Assembly (NCBI RefSeq): GCF_002846205.1
Contig: NZ_PHKV01000002.1
Span: 434,001 to 498,000 of the forward strand
From: Xanthomonas prunicola
GTDB lineage: Bacteria > Pseudomonadota > Gammaproteobacteria > Xanthomonadales > Xanthomonadaceae
Direction: 5' to 3'
Length of the DNA: 64,000 nucleotides
Numbering within the stretch: position 1 is the stretch's first letter; the number at the start of each line of letters is the position of its first letter. The position numbers were made by a program, and so were the translations under genes. The notes under the pieces are model-generated. The model saw only the letters and a list, made by a program, of their open reading frames with translations, was not told the DNA's origin and ran no database searches. Of the stretch, positions 37,711 to 45,738 are shown piece by piece.

Positions 37711-39207
37711 ATGTCACAACACGCTATCGAGGAGTTGATCGAGCGCTGCGTCCAGCTGGTCGATCGCGGCAGCTTGAGTCGCACGCACAAGGCAGCGCTC
37801 ATGCGTAGCCTGCTGGGGCTGCAGGCGCGCTACGACACCGGCCTGACCTGGTTCCGCGTGCACACCGAGCTACTGCGCCATGGCGTGCTGGTGCGTACGG
37901 CGGTCGAGGAGATCGACGATGCGACCCTGCGCGCGCAGGCCCTGGCCGCCGAAGCGCCCGGTTGGCTGGAGGGCGCACAGGGAGAGGTCTATCTGCAATG
38001 GCAAGACCAGGCACGCGTGGTCTACCGCCGACCAGACACCGGCCACACGCTACCGCTGGCAGAAGTGTTCGGCGACGTTCTCGACCTCGCCCACCAGGCC
38101 GATGACATCGCGTTGTTCACCGACTGCTACGGCCTGTTGGTCAACGGCTGGCTGGACGAGACCTTCGACGCCGCCGACGGTATCGCCCCCACCCTGGACG
38201 GCCTGCTCGCTTCCGACACCCTGCGCGCCATCCGTGCGCTGGCCGCACTCCGTGGGCTCAAGCCTCGCCGTGGCGCGCCCGAGGACCTGGCCGTACCGCG
38301 GCTGGCCGACAGCGGCACCTCCGGTGAGATCGAGCGCGAGATGGGTCTGCGGTTTTTCCTGCAGCCCAAGCGCACGCCTGCGGCGTTACGCACTGCGCGC
38401 GACAAGGCCCGACGTCAGCAGGTGCGTCTGCGCGAGCTGCTCCCGCAACTGGTGGAGCAACACCTGGGCACATCGCTGCGCGCTGCTGGCTGGTCTGCTG
38501 TCACGGTTGAAGCGAGCCATCGTTGGCAATGGATCCGCGACCACGACGGCAGCCGTCAGTGTCTGTGGGCCAGCTATGACCCGAACCTGGGCGAGCTGAT
38601 GGTCCAGGCGGGGCTGCAGCATGCCCGCCTGCTGGCCTGGCAGCAGCGCGCGGCGACCACCCAGCTGCATGACCTGCATTGCGTGGCTGATGCGACCACC
38701 TTCCTGGGCAAGCAGGTCCTGGACAGCGCGGACGTAGGCGACTACGGCGGCTGGGCACTGAATCCAGCTCACAGCGACGCCGTGCTGAGCGCTGCCCTGG
38801 CCCGTCTGGCGACGGCACTGCCCGCACTGGATGTGCACTTCTTCAGCCGCATCACCGATCAGCTGGCCGGCCCCTGGTTCCAACGCTCCGCCGACACCTG
38901 GCTGCAGCTGCTGGAACACGGCGACGACAACGGCGTGGTGCCGCCCGAGGTGATATTCGCCAGCCCGGACAGCGTGCTGCTGGTATTCGTGTTCTTCCAC
39001 CTGGAGTTCGGCGAACAGACACGTGCCAACGCACATGTCGAACAGTTGCGCCAGCGGCTGGCCGCACGCGCCCGTCCAACTGTCTGGCATCGCCAATGGC
39101 TGGCGCCATTCCTGCAGCAGTGGGAGCACGGGGCAGGCACTGCTCCCATGCCACCGCTGCTGCACCCGCTGCTGCTCGATCACCTGCGCGCAAACGATGG
39201 CGCCTGA
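37711..39207 (+). CDS. Hypothetical cytoplasmic protein, 498 aa
   Basis: ATG 37711 has a strong ribosome binding site (CAGGAGG, 5 bases away). The product has no signal peptide or membrane helix. It is rich in tryptophan and leucine, with a repeated-looking helical N-terminal half (DRGSLSRTHKAALMRSLLGL, LADSGTSGEIEREMGLRFF) and a C-terminal half with DNGVVPPEVIFASPDSVLLV and VFFHLEFGEQTRANAHVEQL. I recognise no family. It is followed by the convergent hypothetical gene at 39380. Confidence 0.6.
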   Translation: MSQHAIEELIERCVQLVDRGSLSRTHKAALMRSLLGLQARYDTGLTWFRVHTELLRHGVLVRTAVEEIDDATLRAQALAAEAPGWLEGAQGEVYLQWQDQARVVYRRPDTGHTLPLAEVFGDVLDLAHQADDIALFTDCYGLLVNGWLDETFDAADGIAPTLDGLLASDTLRAIRALAALRGLKPRRGAPEDLAVPRLADSGTSGEIEREMGLRFFLQPKRTPAALRTARDKARRQQVRLRELLPQLVEQHLGTSLRAAGWSAVTVEASHRWQWIRDHDGSRQCLWASYDPNLGELMVQAGLQHARLLAWQQRAATTQLHDLHCVADATTFLGKQVLDSADVGDYGGWALNPAHSDAVLSAALARLATALPALDVHFFSRITDQLAGPWFQRSADTWLQLLEHGDDNGVVPPEVIFASPDSVLLVFVFFHLEFGEQTRANAHVEQLRQRLAARARPTVWHRQWLAPFLQQWEHGAGTAPMPPLLHPLLLDHLRANDGA

Positions 39208-39379
39208 TTGCCGCACCACGCCGCCGATACGCGGCTGGCGCGGCGACGCCGTGTACCGAGGCCTGCAGCTCGACCTTTTGCTGCCGCAAGCCGCGGCGCC
39301 GCGCAGGCAACGCGGCGCCGCATTCCAAGGCCTTGTCCGCTTGCAATGCCGGCAGCGCACAGGCATCGCGCACAGCCCC

Positions 39380-40300
39380 TCAATAGCGTAGCGCCTCCGC
39401 TGTGGGTGCCACCGGCGCAAACCGCGCTTTGCTGAAGTCATGCAGCAGCCGAGCCGCCTGCTCACCCTGCTCGGAATAGCGCCGGAAATCGCTTTTGCAC
39501 AATCGATACAGGCAGCCGCCCCGCGCGAACACCAGGTCGCCGCCATCCCAGTCGGCCCAGTCGGTGCCGGGCAACTCCACCAGCACGGCGCCGTCGCGAT
39601 CCAGCACGCGATGATCCATCGCATACCACGCATCGTTCTGGCGCCCCACGGCATGCAATAGCGATTGCAGCCGACGCCCGCCACTGCCGTCCTTCTCCCA
39701 CACGCGTGGGCGCGTGAAGCCGTAGAGCACGCCGCTTCGCAAACCGCCGCATTCGCCCTCACCGCCGTCGAGCGTTCGCCAGCCAGCGCGCTGCCGCAGC
39801 ATGCTGTCGATCGGCTCGTCTTCGCCACCGCCGGACCATTGCCCGAACGGCCGCACCGTCATCCCGTGCTTCAGACCGAAGCCGGTCGGCAGCGGGAACG
39901 GCTCCCGGCCTGCCTGTGGGCGATGATTCAACAGCAGCGTCTGCTCGTCTTCAAACATGCCACCACCGCCCCACGCATCCCCTTTGGGCCAGAGCGCCAG
40001 CGCGGTGAAGAACGGTGGGCGCGACAGCGCGGTCCAGGTTCCGAAATCGCCCTTGTGCTTGGCCGCGAAATACACCAACAGCCGCCCCGACGGCGACAGG
40101 TCGCAACGCCGCTCGTAGATGCGGCCCTTGAACCACTGCCCGTGCTCGAACGTGTCCGTGCGCAAGTCCCAGCGGATCAGCTGTACCTGCTTGCTGGGCC
40201 CACGCCGGAAGATCACCCCGGTGCGTGCGTCCCGCGCCAGCAGGACATACAGCCGTGTGGCCGCGGTGAACCTGTCTTCCATCTGCGATGTCGATTGCAT
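39380..40300 (-). CDS. Hypothetical protein, WD/propeller-like
   Basis: A 306-residue soluble protein. ATG 40300 is chosen because a GGAGG sequence lies 6 bases upstream; the ATG at 40306 would sit directly on that sequence. It has repeated strand-turn units such as TRLYVLLARDARTGVIFRRG, QLIRWDLRTDTFEHGQWF, CDLSPSGRLLVYFAAKHKGD and VLVELPGTDWADWDGGDLVF, which suggest a beta-propeller. Homologues exist widely as hypothetical proteins; the function is unknown. It is divergent from the SMI1-ankyrin gene. Confidence 0.65.
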   Translation of the reverse strand: MQSTSQMEDRFTAATRLYVLLARDARTGVIFRRGPSKQVQLIRWDLRTDTFEHGQWFKGRIYERRCDLSPSGRLLVYFAAKHKGDFGTWTALSRPPFFTALALWPKGDAWGGGGMFEDEQTLLLNHRPQAGREPFPLPTGFGLKHGMTVRPFGQWSGGGEDEPIDSMLRQRAGWRTLDGGEGECGGLRSGVLYGFTRPRVWEKDGSGGRRLQSLLHAVGRQNDAWYAMDHRVLDRDGAVLVELPGTDWADWDGGDLVFARGGCLYRLCKSDFRRYSEQGEQAARLLHDFSKARFAPVAPTAEALRY

Positions 40301-40566
40301 CTGCATCCTCCGTGGATTGACGTCGCTCCCGCACCGATGCAGTTCAGCCACATCTGGCTGCAGGCAGCACGTATCGCAGCCGCCGCACGGTGTCGTGCCG
40401 ATTATCGAGCCCGGGCAACAGAGCGCAAGGTCTGCGCTGCAGGCATTCCGGCGTCGCGCCCTGGTGTGTCGCGTACACGTTGCCTGCCGCCGGGCACCGA
40501 TCGCCTCGCGGGTTATCCTTTACCCTGCACGCAGCTGTCTTTTTCGCCTTCCGCGAGGAACCGCAC

Positions 40567-42738
40567 CTGAGCAAGGTCACCCGTCGTCAGTTTCTCGAAG
40601 CCGGCCTCGTCGCCCTGGCCACAGCGGGCGTGCTCGGCGCCTGCACCACGCAGGACACCACCCTGCAGACGCGCTGGACGCACTGGCAAGCGAAATGGCG
40701 CTGGATGGAAGCCATCGCCCGCAAGCGCCGTTGGCAGGTGACGCCGTTGCGGATCGCCCCGCCTGCAACCGAACGCCAGCTGCTATCGCTCGAACGCCGT
40801 CACCGCCTGCCGATCCCCGCCCAACTGCGCCATGTCCTGCGCGAGCTGTCGGCGCAAGTGAGCTTTGGCTGGTCTGTGCCCTCGCACCTGCGCGCGATGG
40901 AACAGCAAGACCTGCCGTCGATGAGCTGCAACCGCGACGCGGTGTGGAGCCTTACCCATATCGACACGATGGCCCTGCCCGTGTTTCTGGACTGGAAGCA
41001 GGAGCTGGCCACGCGCGATCTGTCCGAGGCACCCAACAGTCCTGCACTGTGGGAACACCAGTTCGCTTTCTACAGCCTCATCAACGGCGACTGGCTGACC
41101 ATCGACACCACGCATGCGGATCCGGCCAGGCAACCGGTGCGCTATTTCTCGCACGAGCTGGAGATGCTGCACGGCCTGGCGCTGGCGCCGGACTTCTTCA
41201 GCTTCATCACCCAGATGTCGGCGCTAGGCATGGCCGGCACCGAATGGGCCTCGTGGATGCGCTTCGGCAATGGCCAGAAAGACGACACCTTCTACCTGGA
41301 TGCCGGCAACGAGGGCTCAAAGGCGTGGCTGGCCTGGCTGCAACGCGACCCGGCGCAACCCGGCCCCGATACGCCGCCGCTGCCGATCGTGGAGCGCAGC
41401 GCGGCCGATCGCGCATTGCTGGACGCCGCACGCGCCAATTCACTCGTCGGCGTTGAGGCAGCATTGCTGGCAGGCGCCGTCCCCGACTGCACGCCGGACA
41501 GCGACTGGCTGATGGAACACACCGCATCCGACCAGGAGTTTTCCACCGCCATCAATTACGCCACCCGGCACGACAACACGGCCATGATCGAGCGCCTGCT
41601 CAAGGCCGGCGCAACGCTCAACACACGGCTGCTGCCGCTCAATACCGCGGTCAAACACAGCACGCTGGCCACCGTGCACTGGCTCATCACGCACGGCGCA
41701 CGCGTCAACGGCTGGGCCAATCAGCGTTACTGGCCGCTGCACGACCTGGTGGTCACCCGCGGGCCGATCGCCGCAATGACGCGCGCGCAGTATCGCCAGT
41801 ACCTGATCGACAGCCACAGTGTCGGCAGCCTCGACTCACTGGATGGCATGATCGCGCACGCCAAGGACGCAGAGACGCGCGAACGCTATCGCGCCGCCAA
41901 GCGCGCCCTGCAACAGGCCAGCCAGGAAGCGGTGAAAGACGTCGACAGCAAGCTGCGCAACCACCTCAGCCTGCAGGACTATCTGGACATGCTGGAAGCG
42001 CTGCTGGACGCCGGCGCCGACCCGGACGCACGCTGGGACAACGGCACCACCATGCTCGGCTGGGGCGGCGTGGCCACCGCACGCGTGCTGCTGGCACACG
42101 GTGCCGATCCCAACGCACGCGACATCCACGGCACCACGCCGCTGCACACCGCCAGCACCGGCGAAAAGGTGCGCGTGCTGGTCGCCGGCGGCGCCGACAT
42201 CAACGCGCAGGCCATCGCACAGAACACCGACGACTCGCTGCACTACACACCGCTGCAGTCGGCGCTGCTCTCCCACACGCTCGACGGCGACAGCCCCATC
42301 ACCGCGCTGCTGGAACTGGGCGCGGACGCCACCCGCAACGACGCCGATGGCCGTTCGTCGCTGGCCTATTGCTTCCAGCCGGACCTGGTGCGCCTGATCA
42401 TGAGCAAGGGGCTGGACCCGCTGGCCCTGCAACCGGGCCAACAAACCCTGTTGCATAACCTCACCGCCCGTCACTGGCTACCGCGCCATACCTTTCCGAA
42501 GGAAGTGGCCTTTCTCGATTTTCTGCTGAGCCTGGGGATCGACATCAACGCCCGCGACGCCAGGGGCCGCACCCTGCTGCACTATGCCGCCGAACAGGAA
42601 AGCAACGATGAGAGCGCGCCCAACTACGCGCTCGTCCTGGCCAGGGGTGCCGACAAGACCATCAAGGACAACGATGGCAAGCGCGCCGTCGACCTGTTTG
42701 CCACCTCGTTGCAGACGGTGCGTGCGGCGTTGCGGTAA
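40567..42738 (+). CDS. Tat-type lipoprotein with SMI1/KNR4-like and ankyrin-repeat domains
   Basis: About 723 residues. The N-terminus has a twin-arginine motif and lipobox together (VTRRQFLEAGLVALATAGVLGAC), so it is probably exported folded and lipid-anchored. Residues about 60-260 look like an SMI1/KNR4 domain (ERQLLSLERRHRLPIPAQLR, FAFYSLINGDWLTID). Residues about 275-715 hold ankyrin repeats (LLDAARANSLVGVEAALLAG, GTTPLHTASTGEKVRVLVAG, GRTLLHYAAEQ). The likely start is CTG 40567 behind a GAGGA sequence; no ATG, GTG or TTG fits. Such domain pairs occur in immunity or protective proteins; here this is inference. Confidence 0.7.
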   Translation: MSKVTRRQFLEAGLVALATAGVLGACTTQDTTLQTRWTHWQAKWRWMEAIARKRRWQVTPLRIAPPATERQLLSLERRHRLPIPAQLRHVLRELSAQVSFGWSVPSHLRAMEQQDLPSMSCNRDAVWSLTHIDTMALPVFLDWKQELATRDLSEAPNSPALWEHQFAFYSLINGDWLTIDTTHADPARQPVRYFSHELEMLHGLALAPDFFSFITQMSALGMAGTEWASWMRFGNGQKDDTFYLDAGNEGSKAWLAWLQRDPAQPGPDTPPLPIVERSAADRALLDAARANSLVGVEAALLAGAVPDCTPDSDWLMEHTASDQEFSTAINYATRHDNTAMIERLLKAGATLNTRLLPLNTAVKHSTLATVHWLITHGARVNGWANQRYWPLHDLVVTRGPIAAMTRAQYRQYLIDSHSVGSLDSLDGMIAHAKDAETRERYRAAKRALQQASQEAVKDVDSKLRNHLSLQDYLDMLEALLDAGADPDARWDNGTTMLGWGGVATARVLLAHGADPNARDIHGTTPLHTASTGEKVRVLVAGGADINAQAIAQNTDDSLHYTPLQSALLSHTLDGDSPITALLELGADATRNDADGRSSLAYCFQPDLVRLIMSKGLDPLALQPGQQTLLHNLTARHWLPRHTFPKEVAFLDFLLSLGIDINARDARGRTLLHYAAEQESNDESAPNYALVLARGADKTIKDNDGKRAVDLFATSLQTVRAALR

Positions 42739-42836
42739 AACCGCACTGCTCTGTGGACAGCCGTATCAGCGATGCTGATGTCAGGCACTGCCAGTAGGGC
42801 AGTCATAACTCACCGATGGTCGGAATTTTTCCGCAG

Positions 42837-43478
42837 TTACTTCCCTTTATGCGGGTAAGCAATCAAGATCTGCGCATTCGCCTTCACTAGCGCATCACGG
42901 TTCTTCTCGATACGCAACTTAAGCCGGTAATGCCCTGCCTTGAGTGAGCTGTTATAGGAAAATGCAAGCTCTCGGGAGACTGTCGCCGCAGAAGACAGCC
43001 CAGCATCCTGCATCGTCGTAACATCTGCATCGAGTGCGAATAAACCAGGCGCAATACCATCTGCACCCAGAGCGGCAGGCGCCACCTGCCCCCATCCTAT
43101 CCGCCTACTAATTTCGAGTGGCACACTGGTCGATCCGACCTTTTGCATACGCTCGAGATGTACAAAGGCCAGAATATTGGAGCTTATTAGCCGATCGGCA
43201 ACATCGGCCAACGCATCCGGATCACTGGCAGTAAATCGAACGCCGATAAAGATCGGCGGCTCCGCATCGTCAGCCTGTGCGGGCACATCGAACTCCAGTT
43301 CCATCGGCCCATCGTCGTCGGGGGCCAAGCTTCGCACCAACGGCACCGTCGATCGCGCCTCTGCTTGCTCCTTCGTGATAAGTGCGCTTGTAGGCGGCGA
43401 TTGCTTGCCGCACCCGGCAAGCAGACACATCATCACTACCGCAAGCAAAGAACGCATTCGATGATATGCAGTGAGCAC
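42837..43478 (-). CDS. Probable X-T4SS immunity lipoprotein, orphan paralogue
   Basis: A 213-residue lipoprotein from GTG 43478 (GGAGAGG upstream), signal ending in LLAGC. It is a clear paralogue of the lipoprotein at 44711-45352: both have QSPP after the lipobox, then STVP, a PPIFIGV/PPIFVGV strand, GLFALDADVTTM/GLFALNADVATM, and an ending of the form RLKLRIEKNR...ANAQILIAY. That paralogue lies directly before an XVIPCD effector. This copy has no effector after it, so it is an orphan immunity gene, perhaps from a lost pair. It should sit in the periplasm and block a toxin delivered by neighbours. Confidence 0.7.
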   Translation of the reverse strand: MLTAYHRMRSLLAVVMMCLLAGCGKQSPPTSALITKEQAEARSTVPLVRSLAPDDDGPMELEFDVPAQADDAEPPIFIGVRFTASDPDALADVADRLISSNILAFVHLERMQKVGSTSVPLEISRRIGWGQVAPAALGADGIAPGLFALDADVTTMQDAGLSSAATVSRELAFSYNSSLKAGHYRLKLRIEKNRDALVKANAQILIAYPHKGK

Positions 43479-43602
43479 AGTACCTCTCCAGTGAGCGCGG
43501 ACGCCGAGATTGAGAACTCAGGATAGATCTGCACGATCATGTCAAGGAGACGCGATTCCACACCCGGTTGCCTCGCACATCTGTTGGCAGCGTCTTACTG
43601 AA

Positions 43603-43650
43603 AAAAGCTCAGGCGACGCCGCCAGAGGCGACACGTTGGGAGGTTCGAAT
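43603..43650 (-). repeat. Partial copy of the Icd-like leader element
   Basis: This piece shares the order CGCCGCCA...GGCGAC...GGGAGGTTCGAA with the element at 48635-48682. On the minus strand both would encode FEPPxxxSPLAA or a close variant. It lies between the orphan immunity gene and the end of the papain-like effector, in a 220-base gap without any gene. Confidence 0.5.
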
Positions 43651-43700
43651 CTTTTACAGTTGTCAGAACTTTCAGTAGCCGCAGAAATAATGCAGCGCTC

Positions 43701-44699
43701 TCACACCATCCGAGGCGGCGGAGTGATCGACTGGTCGCGTTGCTGCTCTTGTTGCTGAGACTGTTGCTGCCGCTGCGTCTCACCCAAGGACTGCAATTGC
43801 GCCAGGGACTGTTCAACCGGCTGTGCGATGGCGTCGTTGGTCTTCATGTGGGCCATCTTGTGTGCGGGATCGTTCAACGCCCCCTCTACAACGAACACGT
43901 TCTCGCCCTGTCGCACCGACTTATAGCTCTCGCTCAGCACGACATGATCGATCCTTGTTAACCCGTTCTCTTTTGCAAGATATGCGCTGCTTGCAGCCAG
44001 CCGGGCACTATTGTCGTCGTATTCACGGCCCAGGCTCTGCTCCAGGCGGCGAACTGCCTCCTCGGCTTGGCGATGGAGTGGGTCACGAGGCTGTTGGTTC
44101 GCGGCGGTTGCGTTAGCGTCGCCTGTAGATCTCTGATCCCCTGGCGCCTGCGCATCTCCAATCACCTTCTGCCAGAAAAGTTGAGGCGGCTTCGGATTGC
44201 TGTGCTCTTTGTTCAAGTCACTGTTCGGCATCGGAGCATGGATGCTCTTGATGTCATCAACATTTCCTACAGGCTTAAGCGCGCCCTCAAAATCCTTGTC
44301 GACCCCCTGCTTGGTGGTGCGGTGCAATCCCGCATAGTTCAGCGCGCCCCAAGTGAAGTCGATGCAGCTATTGGAAGCACCGCCGTACTCCATATCAAAA
44401 TTATGCTTCGCCGGCGACCTGCCAAATTCTTTTAGCTTCTCGTATTGCGACTGATCGATCTCCATCGTGCGCGAATAATAAGGATCTTTATAATTCCTGA
44501 CATCGTCTTTGAAGACCTTTCCTGGCCCACTTGACTCACCGTGCTTTGCGGGAGCAAATCCATAGCTATTAACTTCCGCGCCATCACTCACTGTGTAATA
44601 CATGTGGCCGGCCATTGAGTTTCCGCCACTGATCAAGAGCGGAGTACCTGCCGAAGCGACGTAAATGGTGACGGTGTAGCGCTTGCCGTGATCATCCAT
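43701..44699 (-). CDS. Putative X-T4SS effector: papain/NlpC-like hydrolase domain + XVIPCD
   Basis: About 332 residues. The N-terminal domain has His32 in MAGHMYYTV, YGFAP, and Cys112 in GASNSCIDFTWGALN, the His...Cys order of permuted papain-like (NlpC/P60, LRAT-type) hydrolases found in bacterial toxins. Residues about 215-332 are an XVIPCD: LTRIDHVVLSES, ENVFVVEGALNDPAHKMAHM and a glutamine-rich tail. XVIPCD is known to bind VirD4 for export by the Xanthomonas T4SS. The stop of the immunity lipoprotein lies a few bases upstream. GTG 44708 is an alternative start. Confidence 0.8.
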   Translation of the reverse strand: MDDHGKRYTVTIYVASAGTPLLISGGNSMAGHMYYTVSDGAEVNSYGFAPAKHGESSGPGKVFKDDVRNYKDPYYSRTMEIDQSQYEKLKEFGRSPAKHNFDMEYGGASNSCIDFTWGALNYAGLHRTTKQGVDKDFEGALKPVGNVDDIKSIHAPMPNSDLNKEHSNPKPPQLFWQKVIGDAQAPGDQRSTGDANATAANQQPRDPLHRQAEEAVRRLEQSLGREYDDNSARLAASSAYLAKENGLTRIDHVVLSESYKSVRQGENVFVVEGALNDPAHKMAHMKTNDAIAQPVEQSLAQLQSLGETQRQQQSQQQEQQRDQSITPPPRMV

Positions 44700-44710
44700 G
44701 TCATGCACAC

Positions 44711-45352
44711 CTATTTTGCTTTGTGAGTGTAAGCAATGAGCAGCTGCGCGTTAGCGTCCACCAAAACCTGCCGATTCTGATCAATGCGCAAACGAAGACG
44801 ATAGCGACCAGACGGGAGGGAAGTACTGTAAGCGAATGCAAGTTCCTCTGAAACCATATCCCTCGGGGGCAATCCGGCGTTTTCCATTGTCGCAACATCT
44901 GCATTGAGCGCGAACAATCCCTTCGCAATACCGTCTACTGCGATCGTGACGGGCTTCTCTTGCTCTCTTCCAACACGTTGGCTGCGTAGCAGCTCCACCG
45001 GGACCGATCCGGCCTGCTCAGTGTGCTCCAGATGCACGACTGCAACGACGTCAGCGCGTACTAGACGCTCAGCGACATCTGCCACCGCGTCGGTGTCACT
45101 TCCAGTTAGTAGAACACCAACAAAGATCGGCGGATGCGTATCGTCCGGCAGAGCAGGCACCTCGAACTCAAGCACCATTTCTTCGCCGTCGTGCGAAGGC
45201 AAGTTTCGCGTGAATGGCACTGTGGATTGCATACCTGACTGCTCCTTTGCGATGGGTGTATTTGCGGGAGGTGATTGCATTCTGCAGCCTACAATCAGGC
45301 AAATGGCCAGTGCCATAACTGCAAAGCGCACTCGATCGTTTGCAATGGGCAC
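44711..45352 (-). CDS. Probable immunity lipoprotein for the papain-like X-T4SS effector
   Basis: A 213-residue lipoprotein. Start GTG 45352 is behind AGGAGA; the signal ends in LIVGC (VRFAVMALAICLIVGCRMQ). The mature domain, about 190 residues, has strands EMVLEFEVPALPDD, HPPIFVGVLLTGSD and RYRLRLRIDQNRQ. Its stop is almost contiguous with the effector start, so the two are one operon with immunity first. The assignment as immunity rests on this arrangement, on the lipoprotein signal and on its paralogue at 42837-43478; it has no known structural family. Confidence 0.75.
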   Translation of the reverse strand: MPIANDRVRFAVMALAICLIVGCRMQSPPANTPIAKEQSGMQSTVPFTRNLPSHDGEEMVLEFEVPALPDDTHPPIFVGVLLTGSDTDAVADVAERLVRADVVAVVHLEHTEQAGSVPVELLRSQRVGREQEKPVTIAVDGIAKGLFALNADVATMENAGLPPRDMVSEELAFAYSTSLPSGRYRLRLRIDQNRQVLVDANAQLLIAYTHKAK

Positions 45353-45480
45353 CGTATCTCTCCTAAAAATGTGAAGCTTTAAGCTGACGTTTGACGGAAG
45401 TAGGCTTCGAAGAGCATGAGGCCATTTGGCCGCTGCTTGCGGCTAACATGCTGCATCGTATCGCTTGCCCCTCTCCACGG

Positions 45481-45699
45481 CTAACTCCGCTTTTCGCTGG
45501 ACGCTACAACCGCTCCACCGGAACCGCCAACACCAGCAGCTCCATCCCCCCCCCCCGCGCTCGCAGTGGTGCGCAGCTTGGTGCCGATGGCAAAGCCCAG
45601 TTGTTCCAGCCATAGGCCACTGAGGCGGACATGGGGCACGTGCTGGTCGTCGGGGTAATGGGTATAGCTGACGGCACACTGGCGTGCATTGACGCGCAT
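45481..45699 (-). pseudogene. SymE-like toxin gene, out of frame at an 11-base G tract
   Basis: ATG 45699 opens CAVSYTHYPDDQHVPHVRLS and GLWLEQLGFAIGTKLRTTAS, the SymE toxin core (AbrB-like fold, known in E. coli as an SOS-induced RNA-cutting toxin). At 45546-45556 there are 11 C's on the plus strand, so 11 G's in the gene. With this count the C-terminus becomes GGGDGAAGVGG and runs to 45481. With 10 G's it would read GGGMELLVLAVPVERL and stop, which matches the end of the second SymE copy (47936-48271). So it is off by one base, either by slippage or by sequencing error. Confidence 0.7.
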
Positions 45700-45738
45700 A
45701 GCGAGCGGCGTCCAGACTTCATCCTGCGTTGTTGAACC

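Noticed and set aside
41836-42474. Long minus-strand frame in the ankyrin gene
   Set aside because: Repetitive Val/Gln/His composition typical of the antisense of high-GC ankyrin repeats.
43640-43655. GGTTCGAATC resembling a tRNA T-loop
   Set aside because: No acceptor stem, D-arm or anticodon arm can be built around it; it is part of the repeated leader motif.
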